From: Microcoleus sp. FACHB-831
GTDB lineage: Bacteria > Cyanobacteriota > Cyanobacteriia > Cyanobacteriales > FACHB-T130
Reading direction: 5' to 3'
Length of the DNA stretch: 64,000 bases
Assembly (NCBI RefSeq): GCF_014695585.1
Contig: NZ_JACJON010000068.1
Location: 248,001-312,000, forward strand
The notes beneath the pieces were generated by a model. The model did not search any database, was not told where the DNA came from, and worked only from the letters and a program-made list of their open reading frames with translations. Shown one piece after another: positions 48,103 through 57,994 of the stretch. Both the position numbers and the translations under genes were made by a program. The first letter of the stretch is position 1, and every line of letters starts with the position of its first letter.

Positions 48103-48888
48103 ATGGTTATTGTGAGAGCAATTTTAAGTTTGTGTTTGGCGTTGCTGCTGTTGGCTGGTGAGGCGCAAGCGGGGCAACTGGCTAACCGTTTGACGCAGTT
48201 TTCCGCTTGGGAAGGTAAGCCGCCAGTGCAGGTGGCTGAGGGGGATTTAATTTATCCAGACTGGATGGAAGGCACTTGGAATGTTACTAGCACGTTGGTT
48301 GATTTGGTTGCGCCGCTAGCACCAGAAGTGGTGACGCCTGGGTTTGAAAGCAATAGACGACATCTAAATCAGCCTGTTAGCTTCCAGGTAAGATTTGAAG
48401 CAGCTAGCCCAAATAATTCTCACTACTCAATTTGGCATTTTCAACCCACAATACAAAATGAAAAATCTAAAAGTGCTGGAAAAGTAGTGGCAGATCGGGT
48501 GTTTAATGGGTTGAATATAGCGAGGGCATATTTAGGCGATCGCGCTATTAAATCTGTCAAAGTAGATCCTAATTCTCCTAATCGGCAGATTACCTCATTA
48601 ACAAGCGCTCGCCAGTTAGTTTCTGTCATTACTGGTAGGGCAAGTGAGACACCAGCCCCAGATAATTTTGTTGCCACAGAAGTCGCACAACAAGTTTTTC
48701 GCCAGCCGCCTCAAATTTATTTCAATACAGTAGAAACGACAACAGATTATCAACGGCTTGATTCTTCTATTGAGGCCGATCAAGTGACAGCAGTTTATTT
48801 ATCGCCTCAAGAGCCTGATTATTTTAAAGCTGTTGAGCGACCAGTCGCACTCTATCGCTATAAATTGGAATTAGTTCCAGCGCAATAG
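48103..48888 (+). CDS. Exported conserved cyanobacterial protein (DUF6816-like)
   Basis: 261 residues from the ATG at 48103 (a TTG two codons earlier is possible). The signal peptide is AILSLCLALLLLAGEAQA. The mature part includes WEGKPPVQVAEGDLIYPDWM, EGTWNVTSTLVDLVAPLAPE, VVADRVFNGLNIARAYLGD and a C-terminal strand block ending YRYKLELVPAQ. It resembles the DUF6816 family of cyanobacteria and chloroplasts, probably a lumenal or periplasmic protein. Its function is unknown. Confidence 0.78.
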   Translation: MVIVRAILSLCLALLLLAGEAQAGQLANRLTQFSAWEGKPPVQVAEGDLIYPDWMEGTWNVTSTLVDLVAPLAPEVVTPGFESNRRHLNQPVSFQVRFEAASPNNSHYSIWHFQPTIQNEKSKSAGKVVADRVFNGLNIARAYLGDRAIKSVKVDPNSPNRQITSLTSARQLVSVITGRASETPAPDNFVATEVAQQVFRQPPQIYFNTVETTTDYQRLDSSIEADQVTAVYLSPQEPDYFKAVERPVALYRYKLELVPAQ

Positions 48889-48951
48889 AAGCGATCGCAT
48901 GCATCTTTCACACTAATAGCGATCGCCCCGCCGTCTCGCAAAAATCGATTG

Positions 48952-49584
48952 TCACTTGGGTTTTTTGTTGTTTGTTGCGGCTGGGCTACCTGACAGTTGC
49001 CTAGCACTACCTGCGATTAGTTTAAACGAATTTAGAAACTTGTCACCACCATCAGCAAAACCTTCCTCCGAATCTGCCACCACGAATACTCTATACAGGC
49101 GTTCATTCACCCAATAAATCCTAGCTTTGATGACTCCATCAGCACCTTCGATTTCGACTTCTTTGCCCAAATAGCCATTTAGGGTAATAGGGCGATCGCC
49201 CCTTAATTTGCTGTTCTTCACAAAGTCATCGCGCCAAGCATTTAAAAGCGTATTAATTTGAGCGGGAGTTAACTGGGGTGGTAAATTCGGAAACTCCTCA
49301 TAGTTAATCCCATATACCCCTGATTCGTCTTCTAGTACCAAAACGTACAGCTGAGAATCACCTAAATTTTTCTCCGCGATCGCAGCTTCTTTCCGTGCAA
49401 CAGGTGTACCGGGCAACAAGACACTAAACCCCCCCTCCTTGGGAGAGAATTCCTTCCATATCCCTGCCTCAGATGCTAAAGCACCTGAGATTTTTAGGTT
49501 AGCAAGCGGCATCTGGAAGACAGAACTAAGCGACAGCATCAGTGTTGTAGCAATAAGGCTGAGTAACTTCAGACGCAGGTGCAT
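48952..49584 (-). CDS. Exported protein of unknown function
   Basis: 210 residues. The signal peptide runs MHLRLKLLSLIATTLMLSLS to about residue 37. Mature motifs are WKEFSPKEGGFSVLLPGTPV, YGINYEEFPNLPPQLTP, LNGYLGKEVEIEG and RIYWVNERLYRVFVV, a mostly beta pattern. Cyanobacteria encode many such periplasmic proteins beginning with SPEGGFSVLMPG. No catalytic residues are evident. The C-terminus is a Ser/Lys-rich unstructured tail. Confidence 0.78.
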   Translation of the reverse strand: MHLRLKLLSLIATTLMLSLSSVFQMPLANLKISGALASEAGIWKEFSPKEGGFSVLLPGTPVARKEAAIAEKNLGDSQLYVLVLEDESGVYGINYEEFPNLPPQLTPAQINTLLNAWRDDFVKNSKLRGDRPITLNGYLGKEVEIEGADGVIKARIYWVNERLYRVFVVADSEEGFADGGDKFLNSFKLIAGSARQLSGSPAATNNKKPK

Positions 49585-49674
49585 ATATACCGCCTCACAA
49601 ACAAATTAGAAGGTTGCTTGCTTAATGTAGCCCTAGTTCTTAGATTTTGAAAAGTCTGTATCCAACAATACGAA

Positions 49675-49703
49675 AAACCGTGCAAATGAGGGTTGCACGG
49701 TTT
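49675..49703 (-). terminator. Terminator after the SRPBCC gene
   Basis: The arms AAACCGTGCAA and TTGCACGGTTT are exact complements with a 7-base loop. On the minus strand the stem is followed by T residues, so it ends the gene at 49835-50272. Confidence 0.85.
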
Positions 49704-49834
49704 CTGGTCTAAGGAGTCTTATCTTAAACATCATCCTAAACGCAGTTGATCTTATAAAGATGCTGGTAACAGTTTTTGTAACTAGACAAACCCCTAAGCA
49801 GCCTAAAACTCACCCCCAAAAGTCTAAAGTGCGA

Positions 49835-50272
49835 TCAAGCATGAAATTCAACATAGCGCTTCAACTCACGCGCCATTCGCCTTATTCCCTGCTGCTCATC
49901 TTGCCGAATCCAAGGGAGGAAAACGCGGCTGAGTAATCCTGAATAATTGTCCTTGTGAATATACTTAGTCCGATTAACGCCAATTTCTTGCAGCTCAAAT
50001 ACATACTCATTGCGATATCCAGAAATAGCCGCAACCCAACTAAGACACACCCCAGGCTGTACCAAAGTTACCAAAGGCTGAAATTCTGTCTCCTCCTCAC
50101 CAGGAAGACGCCTTAGAGAAAGTACAACTTCTTGCCCCTGCTTAAAAGGCGCAGAGGGATCTCGGTCATATAAAAATGTATTCCAGTGCTTCCAGTGTTC
50201 TTTTTGGAACAAAACCTGCCAAACCCTTTGTTTAGAAGCATTTATTTCAATTTCTGCATACAAACTCGCCAT
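49835..50272 (-). CDS. SRPBCC-fold (polyketide cyclase/START-like) protein
   Basis: 145 residues from the ATG at 50272; a TTG at 50287 would add five residues. The pattern LYAEIEINASKQRVWQVLFQ, then FYDRDPSAPFKQGQEVVLSL and VTLVQPGVCLSWVAAISGYR, is the helix-grip fold. SRPBCC proteins bind hydrophobic ligands in a deep cavity, and no ligand can be deduced. The gene is divergent from the malic enzyme. Confidence 0.82.
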   Translation of the reverse strand: MASLYAEIEINASKQRVWQVLFQKEHWKHWNTFLYDRDPSAPFKQGQEVVLSLRRLPGEEETEFQPLVTLVQPGVCLSWVAAISGYRNEYVFELQEIGVNRTKYIHKDNYSGLLSRVFLPWIRQDEQQGIRRMARELKRYVEFHA

Positions 50273-50373
50273 CGTGGGGCTGCTCAAACTGGTGTAACTG
50301 AGTACAATTGCTAAGTTGTGGCTCCTTTAGGCTAGGTGTAAGTTTAAATTTTAGATTTGGCATTTTAAATTCA

Positions 50374-50404
50374 ATCTAAGATCTAAAATCTAAAATCCAA
50401 AATC
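50374..50404. repeat. Heptameric ATCTAAA tandem repeat
   Basis: Three to four imperfect copies of ATCTAAA lie just upstream of the malic enzyme. The same heptamer array occurs at 56677-56700 and near 18470-18485. Confidence 0.7.
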
Positions 50405-50412
50405 GAGACAGC

Positions 50413-51804
50413 ATGGTAGAACTTACACCCAACTCTAGCTTCAGTTTAACGATTCGCTTGCAAGTCCCCAACCGCGCCGGGATGTTGGCAAACGTCACGC
50501 AGGCGATCGCTGCCCTTGGTGGCAATCTCGGTCAAATCAGCCTGATCGAGCAAACTCGTCAAATTTCCCTCCGCGACATCACTGTAGACGCTGCCAGTAG
50601 CGAACACGCCGAGAAAATTGTCCAAGTGGTCAGGTCGCTACCAGATGTCAATATTATCAATGTCTACGATCGCACTTTCAACCTGCACCGCAGCGGCAAA
50701 ATTGCCATTACAAGTAAAATTCCCCTGAAAAATCAGGCGGATTTGGCAATGGCCTATACCCCCGGCGTTGGTCGCATCTGTAGGGCGATCGCTGAAGATC
50801 CAGAACAAGTCTACAGCCTTACCATCAAACAAAACACCGTCGCCATTGTCACAGATGGCAGCGCCGTCCTGGGACTGGGCAACTTGGGTGCAGCCGCCTC
50901 GCTGCCAGTTATGGAAGGCAAAGCTATGTTATTCAAAGAATTTGCCGGGATTGACGCCTTCCCCATTTGTCTGGACACCCAAGACACAGAAGCAATTATC
51001 CAGACAGTGAAGAACATCGCCCCAGTCTTTGGCGGCGTCAACCTGGAAGATATAGCAGCCCCCCGCTGTTTCGAGATAGAAGCGCGGCTGCGAAAAGAAT
51101 TAGATATCCCAGTCTTTCACGACGACCAACACGGCACAGCCATAGTCAGCCTAGCGGCTTTGATCAACTCGCTCAAGTTGGTGAAAAAATCAATGGAGGA
51201 TATCCGCATTGTAATTAACGGTGCGGGTGCAGCCGGAGTAGCGATCGCTCGCCTGTTGCGTAAAGCTGGCGCAAAACACATCTCTATGTGCGACTCTAAA
51301 GGCATTCTCGCCATCAGTCGCTCTGACTTAAACGAAGAAAAGCGCGAATTTGCTGTAGAAGCCAGCGGCAACTTAGCAGACGCTATGCAGGGAGCAGATG
51401 TATTTTTAGGCGTTAGCGCACCTGGAGTCGTCACGCCGGAAATGGTGCGTTCTATGGCAAAAGCTCCGATTGTGATGGCTATGGCTAATCCCATTCCTGA
51501 AATTCAGCCGGAGTTAGTCACAGAATATGTTGCTGTTATGGCAACCGGACGCAGCGACTACCCTAATCAAATCAACAACGTTCTCGCCTTCCCTGGTGTA
51601 TTTCGCGGTGCTTTGGACTGTCGAGCCTCTACGATTACTACCACAATGTATTTAGAAGCCGCAAACGCGATCGCTTCCCTGATCAAACCCTCCGATTTGC
51701 ACCGCGAGTATATCGTCCCATCTGTATTCGATCCCCGCGTAGTGACAGCAGTCGCCGGAGCCGTACAAGCCGCCGCCCGTCAAGAAGGCATCGCCCAACG
51801 CTAA
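50413..51804 (+). CDS. NAD(P)-dependent malic enzyme with N-terminal ACT domain
   Basis: 463 residues. The ACT domain (about 8-80, RLQVPNRAGMLANVTQAIAA) probably binds an amino-acid effector. The catalytic part has the malate-binding Tyr in AYTPGVGRICRAI, Lys/Asp in FKEFAGIDAFPICLD, the metal site FHDDQHGTAIVSLAAL, and the Rossmann motif VINGAGAAGVAIARLL. It decarboxylates malate to pyruvate, with NAD more likely than NADP. The ACT arrangement is typical of bacterial malic enzymes in cyanobacteria and Firmicutes. The stop is followed by a dispersed hairpin arm. Confidence 0.95.
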   Translation: MVELTPNSSFSLTIRLQVPNRAGMLANVTQAIAALGGNLGQISLIEQTRQISLRDITVDAASSEHAEKIVQVVRSLPDVNIINVYDRTFNLHRSGKIAITSKIPLKNQADLAMAYTPGVGRICRAIAEDPEQVYSLTIKQNTVAIVTDGSAVLGLGNLGAAASLPVMEGKAMLFKEFAGIDAFPICLDTQDTEAIIQTVKNIAPVFGGVNLEDIAAPRCFEIEARLRKELDIPVFHDDQHGTAIVSLAALINSLKLVKKSMEDIRIVINGAGAAGVAIARLLRKAGAKHISMCDSKGILAISRSDLNEEKREFAVEASGNLADAMQGADVFLGVSAPGVVTPEMVRSMAKAPIVMAMANPIPEIQPELVTEYVAVMATGRSDYPNQINNVLAFPGVFRGALDCRASTITTTMYLEAANAIASLIKPSDLHREYIVPSVFDPRVVTAVAGAVQAAARQEGIAQR

Positions 51805-51821
51805 CGGTAGTTAAAAGTTTT

Positions 51822-51842
51822 GTAGGGTGGGCACTGCCCACC
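51822..51842. repeat. Single arm of the GGTGGGCA hairpin repeat
   Basis: GTAGGGTGGGCACTGCCCAC is itself a short dyad (GGTGGGC/GCCCACC). It matches the arms of the elements at 8058 and 48029 and sits just after the malic enzyme stop. Confidence 0.6.
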
Positions 51843-52041
51843 AAAGCATTACCCTAGCCCTTTTTTTAGGCTGTTTATTACTGTTGATCGCCCAGATTTG
51901 TGCAAATTTTGAACATTTGTCCGAAAAATCATAATTTTTATAGATTGTCCACGCCTGCCCACCTTACTGCTAAAGATAGACCCTTTACGTCACAAGAATA
52001 GGAACAATAAAGGGCATTAGTGCGTTTTTTACCAATAAATA

Positions 52042-52929
52042 ATGACTTTTAGTTTTTTTGACATATTCTGGGTTCTTCTCTTGCTGTCTTCGTTCTTGCC
52101 TGGATTGCAACAACGCCAGGTAGCATCTAGAAGAGTTCAAGCTTTAAGAGAATTTGAGCGATCGCGCAATAGTCGCGCAATTTTGCTCATCCACCGCCAA
52201 GAATCAATCAACTTTCTCGGAATTCCCATATCCCGCTACATCAGCATCGAAGACTCAGAACAGGTACTACGTGCAATTCGCCTCACACCGCCCGATGTAC
52301 CCATTGACTTAATTCTCCATACCCCCGGCGGCTTGGTTTTAGCAACCGAGCAGATTGGCAGGGCGCTAATTCGCCACCCCGCTAAAGTCACCGTTTTTGT
52401 GCCCCACTATGCCATGAGCGGCGGCACAATGTTAGCACTCGCAGCCGATGAAATTGTCATGGATGCCAACGCCGTTTTAGGCCCCGTCGATCCCCAACTG
52501 GGAAATATGGCAGCAGCCAGCATCCTCAAAGTCGTCGAACAAAAGCCTATTAGTGAAATTGACGACCAAACGCTAATTATGGCAGACCTGTCGCGCAAAG
52601 CCATTGACCAAGTGCAGCGGTTTGTGCGGACTCTCCTGAAAGACAGTATCCCCAAACAAAAAATCGCTCCAGAAAATATCGAGCGAATTGTCGAAGCCAT
52701 CACGACCGGGCGCGTCACCCACGACTATCCCATCATGGTGGAAGAAGCGACGGAATTGGGTCTGCCCGTTACTGTGGGCTTGCCCAACTCCATCTACGAT
52801 CTGATGGAGTTGTACCCACAGCCCCAGGGCGGGCGTCCGAGCGTACAGTACATTCCCATGCCCTACGAACCCCGCCCCGCTTTACCCGAACCCAAGGGAA
52901 GACCCCTGCCCGAACAAGCTCGGTTGTAA
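52042..52929 (+). CDS. Membrane-anchored serine dehydrogenase proteinase-family (ClpP/SppA-fold) protease
   Basis: 295 residues. One N-terminal membrane segment (FFDIFWVLLLLSSFLPGL) precedes a ClpP-fold domain: VPIDLILHTPGGLVLATEQI, then Ser126 in HYAMSGGTMLALAADEIVMD and ANAVLGPVDPQLG. This matches the SDH_sah family (PF01972), putative integral-membrane serine proteases with a Ser-Lys dyad. The C-terminal tail is Pro/Gly-rich. It probably trims or quality-controls membrane or periplasmic substrates. Confidence 0.9.
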   Translation: MTFSFFDIFWVLLLLSSFLPGLQQRQVASRRVQALREFERSRNSRAILLIHRQESINFLGIPISRYISIEDSEQVLRAIRLTPPDVPIDLILHTPGGLVLATEQIGRALIRHPAKVTVFVPHYAMSGGTMLALAADEIVMDANAVLGPVDPQLGNMAAASILKVVEQKPISEIDDQTLIMADLSRKAIDQVQRFVRTLLKDSIPKQKIAPENIERIVEAITTGRVTHDYPIMVEEATELGLPVTVGLPNSIYDLMELYPQPQGGRPSVQYIPMPYEPRPALPEPKGRPLPEQARL

Positions 52930-52949
52930 AAATTTGAACCTGGTTTAAC

Positions 52950-53597
52950 CTATGGGTTGGGACTTGTTGTAGGTGATGGGCTGGGACTCATTTCAGGCGA
53001 TGGACTTGGAGTTGCTTCGGGTGTCATCTCTGGACTTGGCTCCGGCGATGGGCTGGTGTCTGGTGTAGGAGTATTAAGACGCTGTTGAGCTGGTGGGGTT
53101 GAAGTTGAGGGAGCCGCGTTCGTATTAATTCCCAACGCTCTTTTTGCCTCTACATCCAGTCTCTGACGGACTGGCAAGGTGGCAACGCCCGTTTCTTGCA
53201 GGTTGTATTGCTTCTGGAACTGCCTGACGGCTGATTCAGTTCGCGGGCCATAAAACTGGTTGCGGGGTAAGCGAGGATTCGGCTTAACCACGACGTTCAA
53301 GCTGCCCTGAAGATTTTTTGTCAAATCTGCTGCTAAATTTTGGGTTTGGGCATTAGCTGTGCCATCAGTTGGTAGTTTGTAGCCCTGCTGAAACTGGCGG
53401 ACAGCCTGTTTAGATGAAGCATCCGTGAGAGTATCTCCGGGGGTGACGTTATACCCAAAGCCGCGTAAGAAGCCGCGAAACTCGCTTGGGGTGTAATCCC
53501 GGTTGCGCACGGCTAAAGCAACTTGGTAGCTAACTACGCTTGCTGTTAAACCCAACGTAACAACAGCGATTGTCGTTTTTCCAAATCTAGACCACAT
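52950..53597 (-). CDS. Exported peptidoglycan-binding protein
   Basis: 215 residues. The N-terminal hydrophobic segment (KTTIAVVTLGLTASVVSYQV) anchors or exports it. Two PG_binding_1 domains follow: about 30-95 (YTPSEFRGFLRGFGYNVTPG then VRQFQQGYKLPTDGTANAQT) and about 108-155 (ESAVRQFQKQYNLQETGVAT). A Pro/Thr/Ser tail closes it. It is convergent with the protease gene with only 20 bp between them, so a terminator in the gap is not visible. Confidence 0.9.
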   Translation of the reverse strand: MWSRFGKTTIAVVTLGLTASVVSYQVALAVRNRDYTPSEFRGFLRGFGYNVTPGDTLTDASSKQAVRQFQQGYKLPTDGTANAQTQNLAADLTKNLQGSLNVVVKPNPRLPRNQFYGPRTESAVRQFQKQYNLQETGVATLPVRQRLDVEAKRALGINTNAAPSTSTPPAQQRLNTPTPDTSPSPEPSPEMTPEATPSPSPEMSPSPSPTTSPNP

Positions 53598-54131
53598 AAT
53601 TCAAACTCCTCACTGGACTATTTAGCAAAATAGTCGAAACAGCTACATTTTAGGATGGCGCAAGGGTTCTTGGGGTGTTTCTAGGACATTATTCTTTTTT
53701 TTAGGCTGTATTTAGCCTAATTACAGAAAGGAACCCCCACTTGCCCTGCTTTCATCCTCCCTCATATGGTTGTCAAGCAACAAAAAACTTATTTTTGTTG
53801 GCTTAAGATTCAGTACCCCTTTGATTGCATCGGGTGAGGGAAAATCAACAACCGTTAATTATGGAAGTATTGGCTAATTTGCGTCTGTCTAAGGGGATAC
53901 GTTTGCACATATGGCGTCGCTATCAAAGTGTTTTAAATTAATCTATACTTAAACTGCGATCGCTATTTTTTTGTTATTTTCTATACTAACTGTCACTATA
54001 TTTACGCCTTGCAAAGTCATAACTCGAAGCTGTTTTTGAATGCAAGCTAACACTTAAGAAAAAAAGTGTAAAAATAATAATGTTAAAAATTATACAATAA
54101 AATAGGCGCGAAAATACCGGACATAGATTAT
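53598..54131. other. Divergent intergenic region
   Basis: 534 bp between two divergent genes, AT-rich in its right half with an AATAATGTTAAAAATTAT stretch near 54076. The promoters of both genes must lie here. I see no repeat, RNA gene or small frame that I would call. Confidence 0.4.
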
Positions 54132-55577
54132 ATGCCAGAAACAAACGCTCGCAACTCGGTCGTGTCAACTGGAAAGCTTGCTAAAAACAAACCATCCCGC
54201 CGTCAGTTGTGGTTTGAAAGAGTGATGGCGCTTCTAGCACTGACAAACTTGGGGGTGGTGCTATTTGACTTGAGCTATATAGCTTGGAGGGATTTATACT
54301 TCCGGGAGGCTCGCGTTCTAACAGAAGTGTATGACCCGGTTAAGGGTATTGAAGAGCATAGAGATACACAAAGATATTTGAAAACGGTAGAGCAACTTAA
54401 AGCTCAGGTGCAGCAGACGGGTTTGCAGTCACCAGAGGTGGAAGCTTTACTGAAGGAATTGCAAGGCTTGAGCGTGGAAATGGTTGAAACCAATCCGTTT
54501 GCACAAGCGAATAAGACAGGGACGTTGGAAAAAATCAAAAATCGGATGCGCTATCGGATGCGCAACGAATCTGCCAAACAATCTTTCACAACCTTCTGGA
54601 GTCAGCCCTATTTAGCCCAACAAGGCTGGCAAAAAGAAATTAAATTTTACGATAGTAAAATTCAGCCTTTGATAGCAGCTAATTATTTCCGCCCAATTTG
54701 GGAAAACGGCGAGCCTATCGATTATTTTTTCTGGCAGATTGACATTTGGTTTTTCAGCCTATTTGCCGTCGAATTTCTGCTGCGTACTTACATCCTCCAC
54801 AGGCGTCACGGTGGTATTAGCTGGCTAGAAGCTATGCTGTGGCGGTGGTATGACATTTTACTGCTATTACCTATCTTCCGGTGGCTGCGTGCGATCCCGG
54901 TTGTTATACGCCTCCATCAAGCAGAATTCTTAAACCTCGACACAGTAAGAACCCAATTTAACAGGGGGTTCGTAGCCAATTTTGCTGGAGAATTAGCGGA
55001 AATAGTGGTTATCCGGGTGATTAACCAGGTACAGGGATCGATTCAGAGAGGAGAATTTGTCCGGTGGCTGACACAACGGGATCAAAAAGACTACGTTGAC
55101 ATCAACAATATCAACGAAGTCGAAGCGATCGCCAAGTTGATGATGAACCTGACAGTCCACCAAGTCATGCCTAAAATAATGCCCGACGTGGAAGCTCTCC
55201 TGCGACACAACATTGAGAAAATTCTCAACCAGTCTCCCGTCTACCAAGGACTCCAGAACGTTCCAGGATTGGGACACTTACCCACTCAGATGACAGAGCG
55301 ACTTGTGGCAGAAATTTCCCAAGGAGCCTACAACACTCTAATTGCCGCCCTAGAAGACGATCCCGTTGGCGACGAAATATTCAGGCGGTTGGTGCAACAC
55401 TTCAGCGAAGCCGTCGGATCTGAAGTGCAGAGACAGCATACACTGCCAAAACTCCAGTCTTTACTTACTGATTTTCTGGAGGAAATTAAAATAAATTACG
55501 TCGAGCGCTTGTCTGAAGAAGATTTAGAGCAAATATTAGAACAAACAAGAAGTATCCGCCAAATTGTCAAGCGTTAA
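54132..55577 (+). CDS. Conserved cyanobacterial membrane protein with ion-channel-like segment
   Basis: 481 residues. A first membrane segment (about 35-52, MALLALTNLGVVLFDLSYIA) is followed by a helical stretch (about 75-165), then two or three hydrophobic segments (about 205-265, WFFSLFAVEFLLRTYILHRR and WYDILLLLPIFRWLRAIPVV). The latter resemble the S3-S4 linker region of ion transporters. A long soluble helical tail (about 280-480) ends in a Glu/Arg-rich coil (LSEEDLEQILEQTRSIRQIV). No pore motif is seen, so channel function is not claimed. Confidence 0.75.
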   Translation: MPETNARNSVVSTGKLAKNKPSRRQLWFERVMALLALTNLGVVLFDLSYIAWRDLYFREARVLTEVYDPVKGIEEHRDTQRYLKTVEQLKAQVQQTGLQSPEVEALLKELQGLSVEMVETNPFAQANKTGTLEKIKNRMRYRMRNESAKQSFTTFWSQPYLAQQGWQKEIKFYDSKIQPLIAANYFRPIWENGEPIDYFFWQIDIWFFSLFAVEFLLRTYILHRRHGGISWLEAMLWRWYDILLLLPIFRWLRAIPVVIRLHQAEFLNLDTVRTQFNRGFVANFAGELAEIVVIRVINQVQGSIQRGEFVRWLTQRDQKDYVDINNINEVEAIAKLMMNLTVHQVMPKIMPDVEALLRHNIEKILNQSPVYQGLQNVPGLGHLPTQMTERLVAEISQGAYNTLIAALEDDPVGDEIFRRLVQHFSEAVGSEVQRQHTLPKLQSLLTDFLEEIKINYVERLSEEDLEQILEQTRSIRQIVKR

Positions 55578-55794
55578 ACCCAATTGGGTAGGGACTCGCC
55601 ACTAAGGTACCGATTGCGTTAAACTCAAAACAGAGACGAATCAACCCAGATTCGTCACAGAGCTTCTTGTAAAAAATTTTGCAGGGAGCTTCTTTAAGCT
55701 CGGGTATTTGCGGTAAAAGTAAAAACGGGCGCGGCTTAATTGTAAGGCGCGTTCGCTGAGTTTTACAAGCATCTGGTTTGCATTTCCAGGACAA
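55567..55794 (-). CDS. Possible small protein
   Basis: 75 codons from a TTG (55794), with a maintained look: QRTRLTIKPRPFLLLPQIPE then LKEAPCKIFYKKLCDESGLI and RLCFEFNAIGTLVASPYPIG. The Cys/Phe pattern and lack of low complexity suggest a real or recently lost gene. It overlaps the end of the membrane protein gene by 11 bp on the opposite strand. There is no strong ribosome binding site, so confidence is low. Confidence 0.35.
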   Translation of the reverse strand: MSWKCKPDACKTQRTRLTIKPRPFLLLPQIPELKEAPCKIFYKKLCDESGLIRLCFEFNAIGTLVASPYPIGFNA

Positions 55795-56171
55795 CTAGCT
55801 ATACTGGGTTTTGAGCAAAAATGTCTGAAAACCAAGCCAATAGGCGCTTTTTCAAACAGCGTTTGGCTAGACCCGGTAGAGCTTGTGCAGAGAAATGTCT
55901 GCTGAAGATTTCTATTGAAGCAGGAAGTAAGCAGAAATATCTAGGGAGAAAGTTCCACTAACTGCCAGATAGTTCATAAGTCTTATAGAGCAGCTTGGTA
56001 ACAAGCAAAGAGTGCAGGAGCGCACGTTCCTACGCTCAACCAAATGGCATCGGCACTGCCTCCGGTAAAAGTTAGCGAGGAAAGCTGCAAAATTACTGAG
56101 ACAGTACAGTAAAGCTTTGGTGGGTTACTGCCCACTTTTTTTTTGGAGTTCTGTTTTGTTGGGAATATTGA
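55795..56171. other. Gap before rimP
   Basis: 377 bp. It ends in GTGGGTTACTGCCCAC followed by nine T (56120-56144), a terminator-like or attenuator structure about 27 bp before rimP. No gene is called. The overlapping minus-strand frames are not credible. Confidence 0.4.
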
Positions 56172-56633
56172 ATGACTCACCCCCTAATTCCACAAATAAT
56201 TGATTTAGCGACACCAGTGGCAGAAGAACTGGGATTGGAAGTGGTCGGGGCAGTATTTCACACTAACCAACGCCCGCCAGTGCTGCGCGTAGACATCCGC
56301 AACCTCAACTCAGACACTGGTCTGAATGACTGCGAACGGATGAGTCGGGCAATGGAGGCAGCGTTAGATGCGTCAGATATCATACCCGATGCTTACGTGT
56401 TGGAGATTTCAAGTCCTGGTATATCGAGGCAGTTGACGACAGATAGGGAGTTTATATCCTTCAAGGGATTTCCCGCGATAGTTAGCACATCACAACCCTT
56501 TGAGGGCAAGCAAGAGTGGAGCGGTCAGCTCGTGGGCCGGGATGAGCAAGCCGTTTACCTAAATCAAAAGGGAAGAGCGATCGCAATTCCCCGAACTCTG
56601 ATTGCCAGGGTACAACTGGACGACCGCCGCTAG
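56172..56633 (+). CDS. rimP: Ribosome maturation factor RimP
   Basis: 153 residues. The RimP pattern is [20 protein letters not shown], the SRAMEAALD helix, then [20 protein letters not shown] followed by FISFKGFPA, and a C-terminal SH3-like domain ([20 protein letters not shown]). It assists 30S subunit assembly. It begins the conserved rimP-nusA-ylxR-infB operon and is followed by 83 bp containing a heptamer repeat. Confidence 0.96.
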   Translation: MTHPLIPQIIDLATPVAEELGLEVVGAVFHTNQRPPVLRVDIRNLNSDTGLNDCERMSRAMEAALDASDIIPDAYVLEISSPGISRQLTTDREFISFKGFPAIVSTSQPFEGKQEWSGQLVGRDEQAVYLNQKGRAIAIPRTLIARVQLDDRR

Positions 56634-56676
56634 TAAATTTTGGATGCAGGGATTTGGATTTTAGATTCAAGTCCAT

Positions 56677-56700
56677 TATCTAAAATCTAAAATCTAAAAT
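56677..56700. repeat. ATCTAAA heptamer array inside the rimP-nusA spacer
   Basis: Three tandem copies of the ATCTAAA-type heptamer lie within an operon, 16 bp before the nusA ATG. Confidence 0.75.
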
Positions 56701-56716
56701 TCACGGAGTTTTGCTT

Positions 56717-57991
56717 ATGTCAATAGTTAAGTTGCCTGGGCTTAAAGACCTGATCGACAATATCAGCCGAGAGCGCAACTTACCGCGCCACGCAGTACAA
56801 TCCGCCCTCAAAGAAGCGCTTTTGAAAGGATACGAGCGCTATCGCCGCGCTCAACGTCTCGACCGCTTCCATTTTGAAGAAGAATACTTCGACAACTTTG
56901 AAGTCGATCTTGATGTCGAAGAAGAAGGGTTCCGCATCTTGGCCACCAAAATTATTGTCGAAGAAGTCGGGGATACCGACCATCAAATTTCACTTGAAGA
57001 TGTCCAAAAAGTTACCGATGAGGCTCAACTGGGCGACTCGGTTGTACTGGATGTAACGCCAGACCAAGGAGAATTTGGTCGTATGGCAGCAATTCAGACC
57101 AAGCAGGTGCTAGCGCAAAAATTGCGAGACCAGCAGCGCAAACTTGTGCAAGAGGAATTTCAGGACTTAGAAGGAACAGTGCTACAAGCACGGGTGCTGC
57201 GGTTTGAGAGACAATCAGCGATCGTTGCTGTTAGTAGTAACTTCGGTCAGCCAGAGGTAGAAGCCGAACTTCCTAAGCGCGAACAGCTCCCCAATGACAA
57301 CTATCGCATCAGCGCTACATTTAAAGTCTTTCTCAAAAAAGTGCGCGAAGGCCCCCATCGCGGCCCCCAGCTAGTCGTTTCCAGAGGCGCCGCAGGTTTG
57401 GTAGTTTATCTATTTGCCAACGAAGTACCAGAAATTGAGGACGAAGTAGTTAGGATTGTGGCTGTAGCGCGGGAAGCCAATCCCCCCTCTCGTCATGTTG
57501 GCCCCCGGACGAAAATAGCTGTTGATACACTGGAGCGAGATGTAGATCCAGTTGGCGCTTGTATCGGCGCTCGCGGCTCCCGCATTCAAGTAGTTGTTAA
57601 TGAATTGCGGGGTGAAAAAATAGACGTTATTCGCTGGTCGCCTGACCCAGCTACCTACATCGCTAACGCCCTCAGCCCCGCCCGCGTGGATGAAGTTCGT
57701 CTAATTAATCCCGAAGGGCGTCAAGCTCATGTATTAGTTGCAGAAGACCAGTTGAGTTTGGCGATCGGTAAAGAAGGGCAGAACGTGCGTCTGGCAGCCC
57801 GCCTGACTGGTTGGAAAATCGACATCAAAGATATTGCCAAGTACGACTACGCCGCCGAAAGCGCCAAAATCCAAGAGGTACAACAAGCTGCCATAGCAGA
57901 CGAAAATGAGGATGAGGACGCTTTGGAAAACTCATTACCAGTAATGGAGGATTTTGAGGCAGAGTATGAGGAGGAAGAGGCTGAAGTATGA
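56717..57991 (+). CDS. nusA: Transcription termination/antitermination factor NusA
   Basis: 424 residues. The N-terminal RNA polymerase-binding domain (about 1-125) has [20 protein letters not shown]. The S1 domain (about 135-200) and two KH domains ([40 protein letters not shown]) follow. The tail is very acidic ([23 protein letters not shown]) and lacks the acidic-repeat domains of E. coli NusA, as usual in cyanobacteria. It regulates pausing and termination. The ATG at 56717 is preferred over an upstream TTG. Confidence 0.97.
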   Translation: MSIVKLPGLKDLIDNISRERNLPRHAVQSALKEALLKGYERYRRAQRLDRFHFEEEYFDNFEVDLDVEEEGFRILATKIIVEEVGDTDHQISLEDVQKVTDEAQLGDSVVLDVTPDQGEFGRMAAIQTKQVLAQKLRDQQRKLVQEEFQDLEGTVLQARVLRFERQSAIVAVSSNFGQPEVEAELPKREQLPNDNYRISATFKVFLKKVREGPHRGPQLVVSRGAAGLVVYLFANEVPEIEDEVVRIVAVAREANPPSRHVGPRTKIAVDTLERDVDPVGACIGARGSRIQVVVNELRGEKIDVIRWSPDPATYIANALSPARVDEVRLINPEGRQAHVLVAEDQLSLAIGKEGQNVRLAARLTGWKIDIKDIAKYDYAAESAKIQEVQQAAIADENEDEDALENSLPVMEDFEAEYEEEEAEV

Positions 57992-57994
57992 AGC

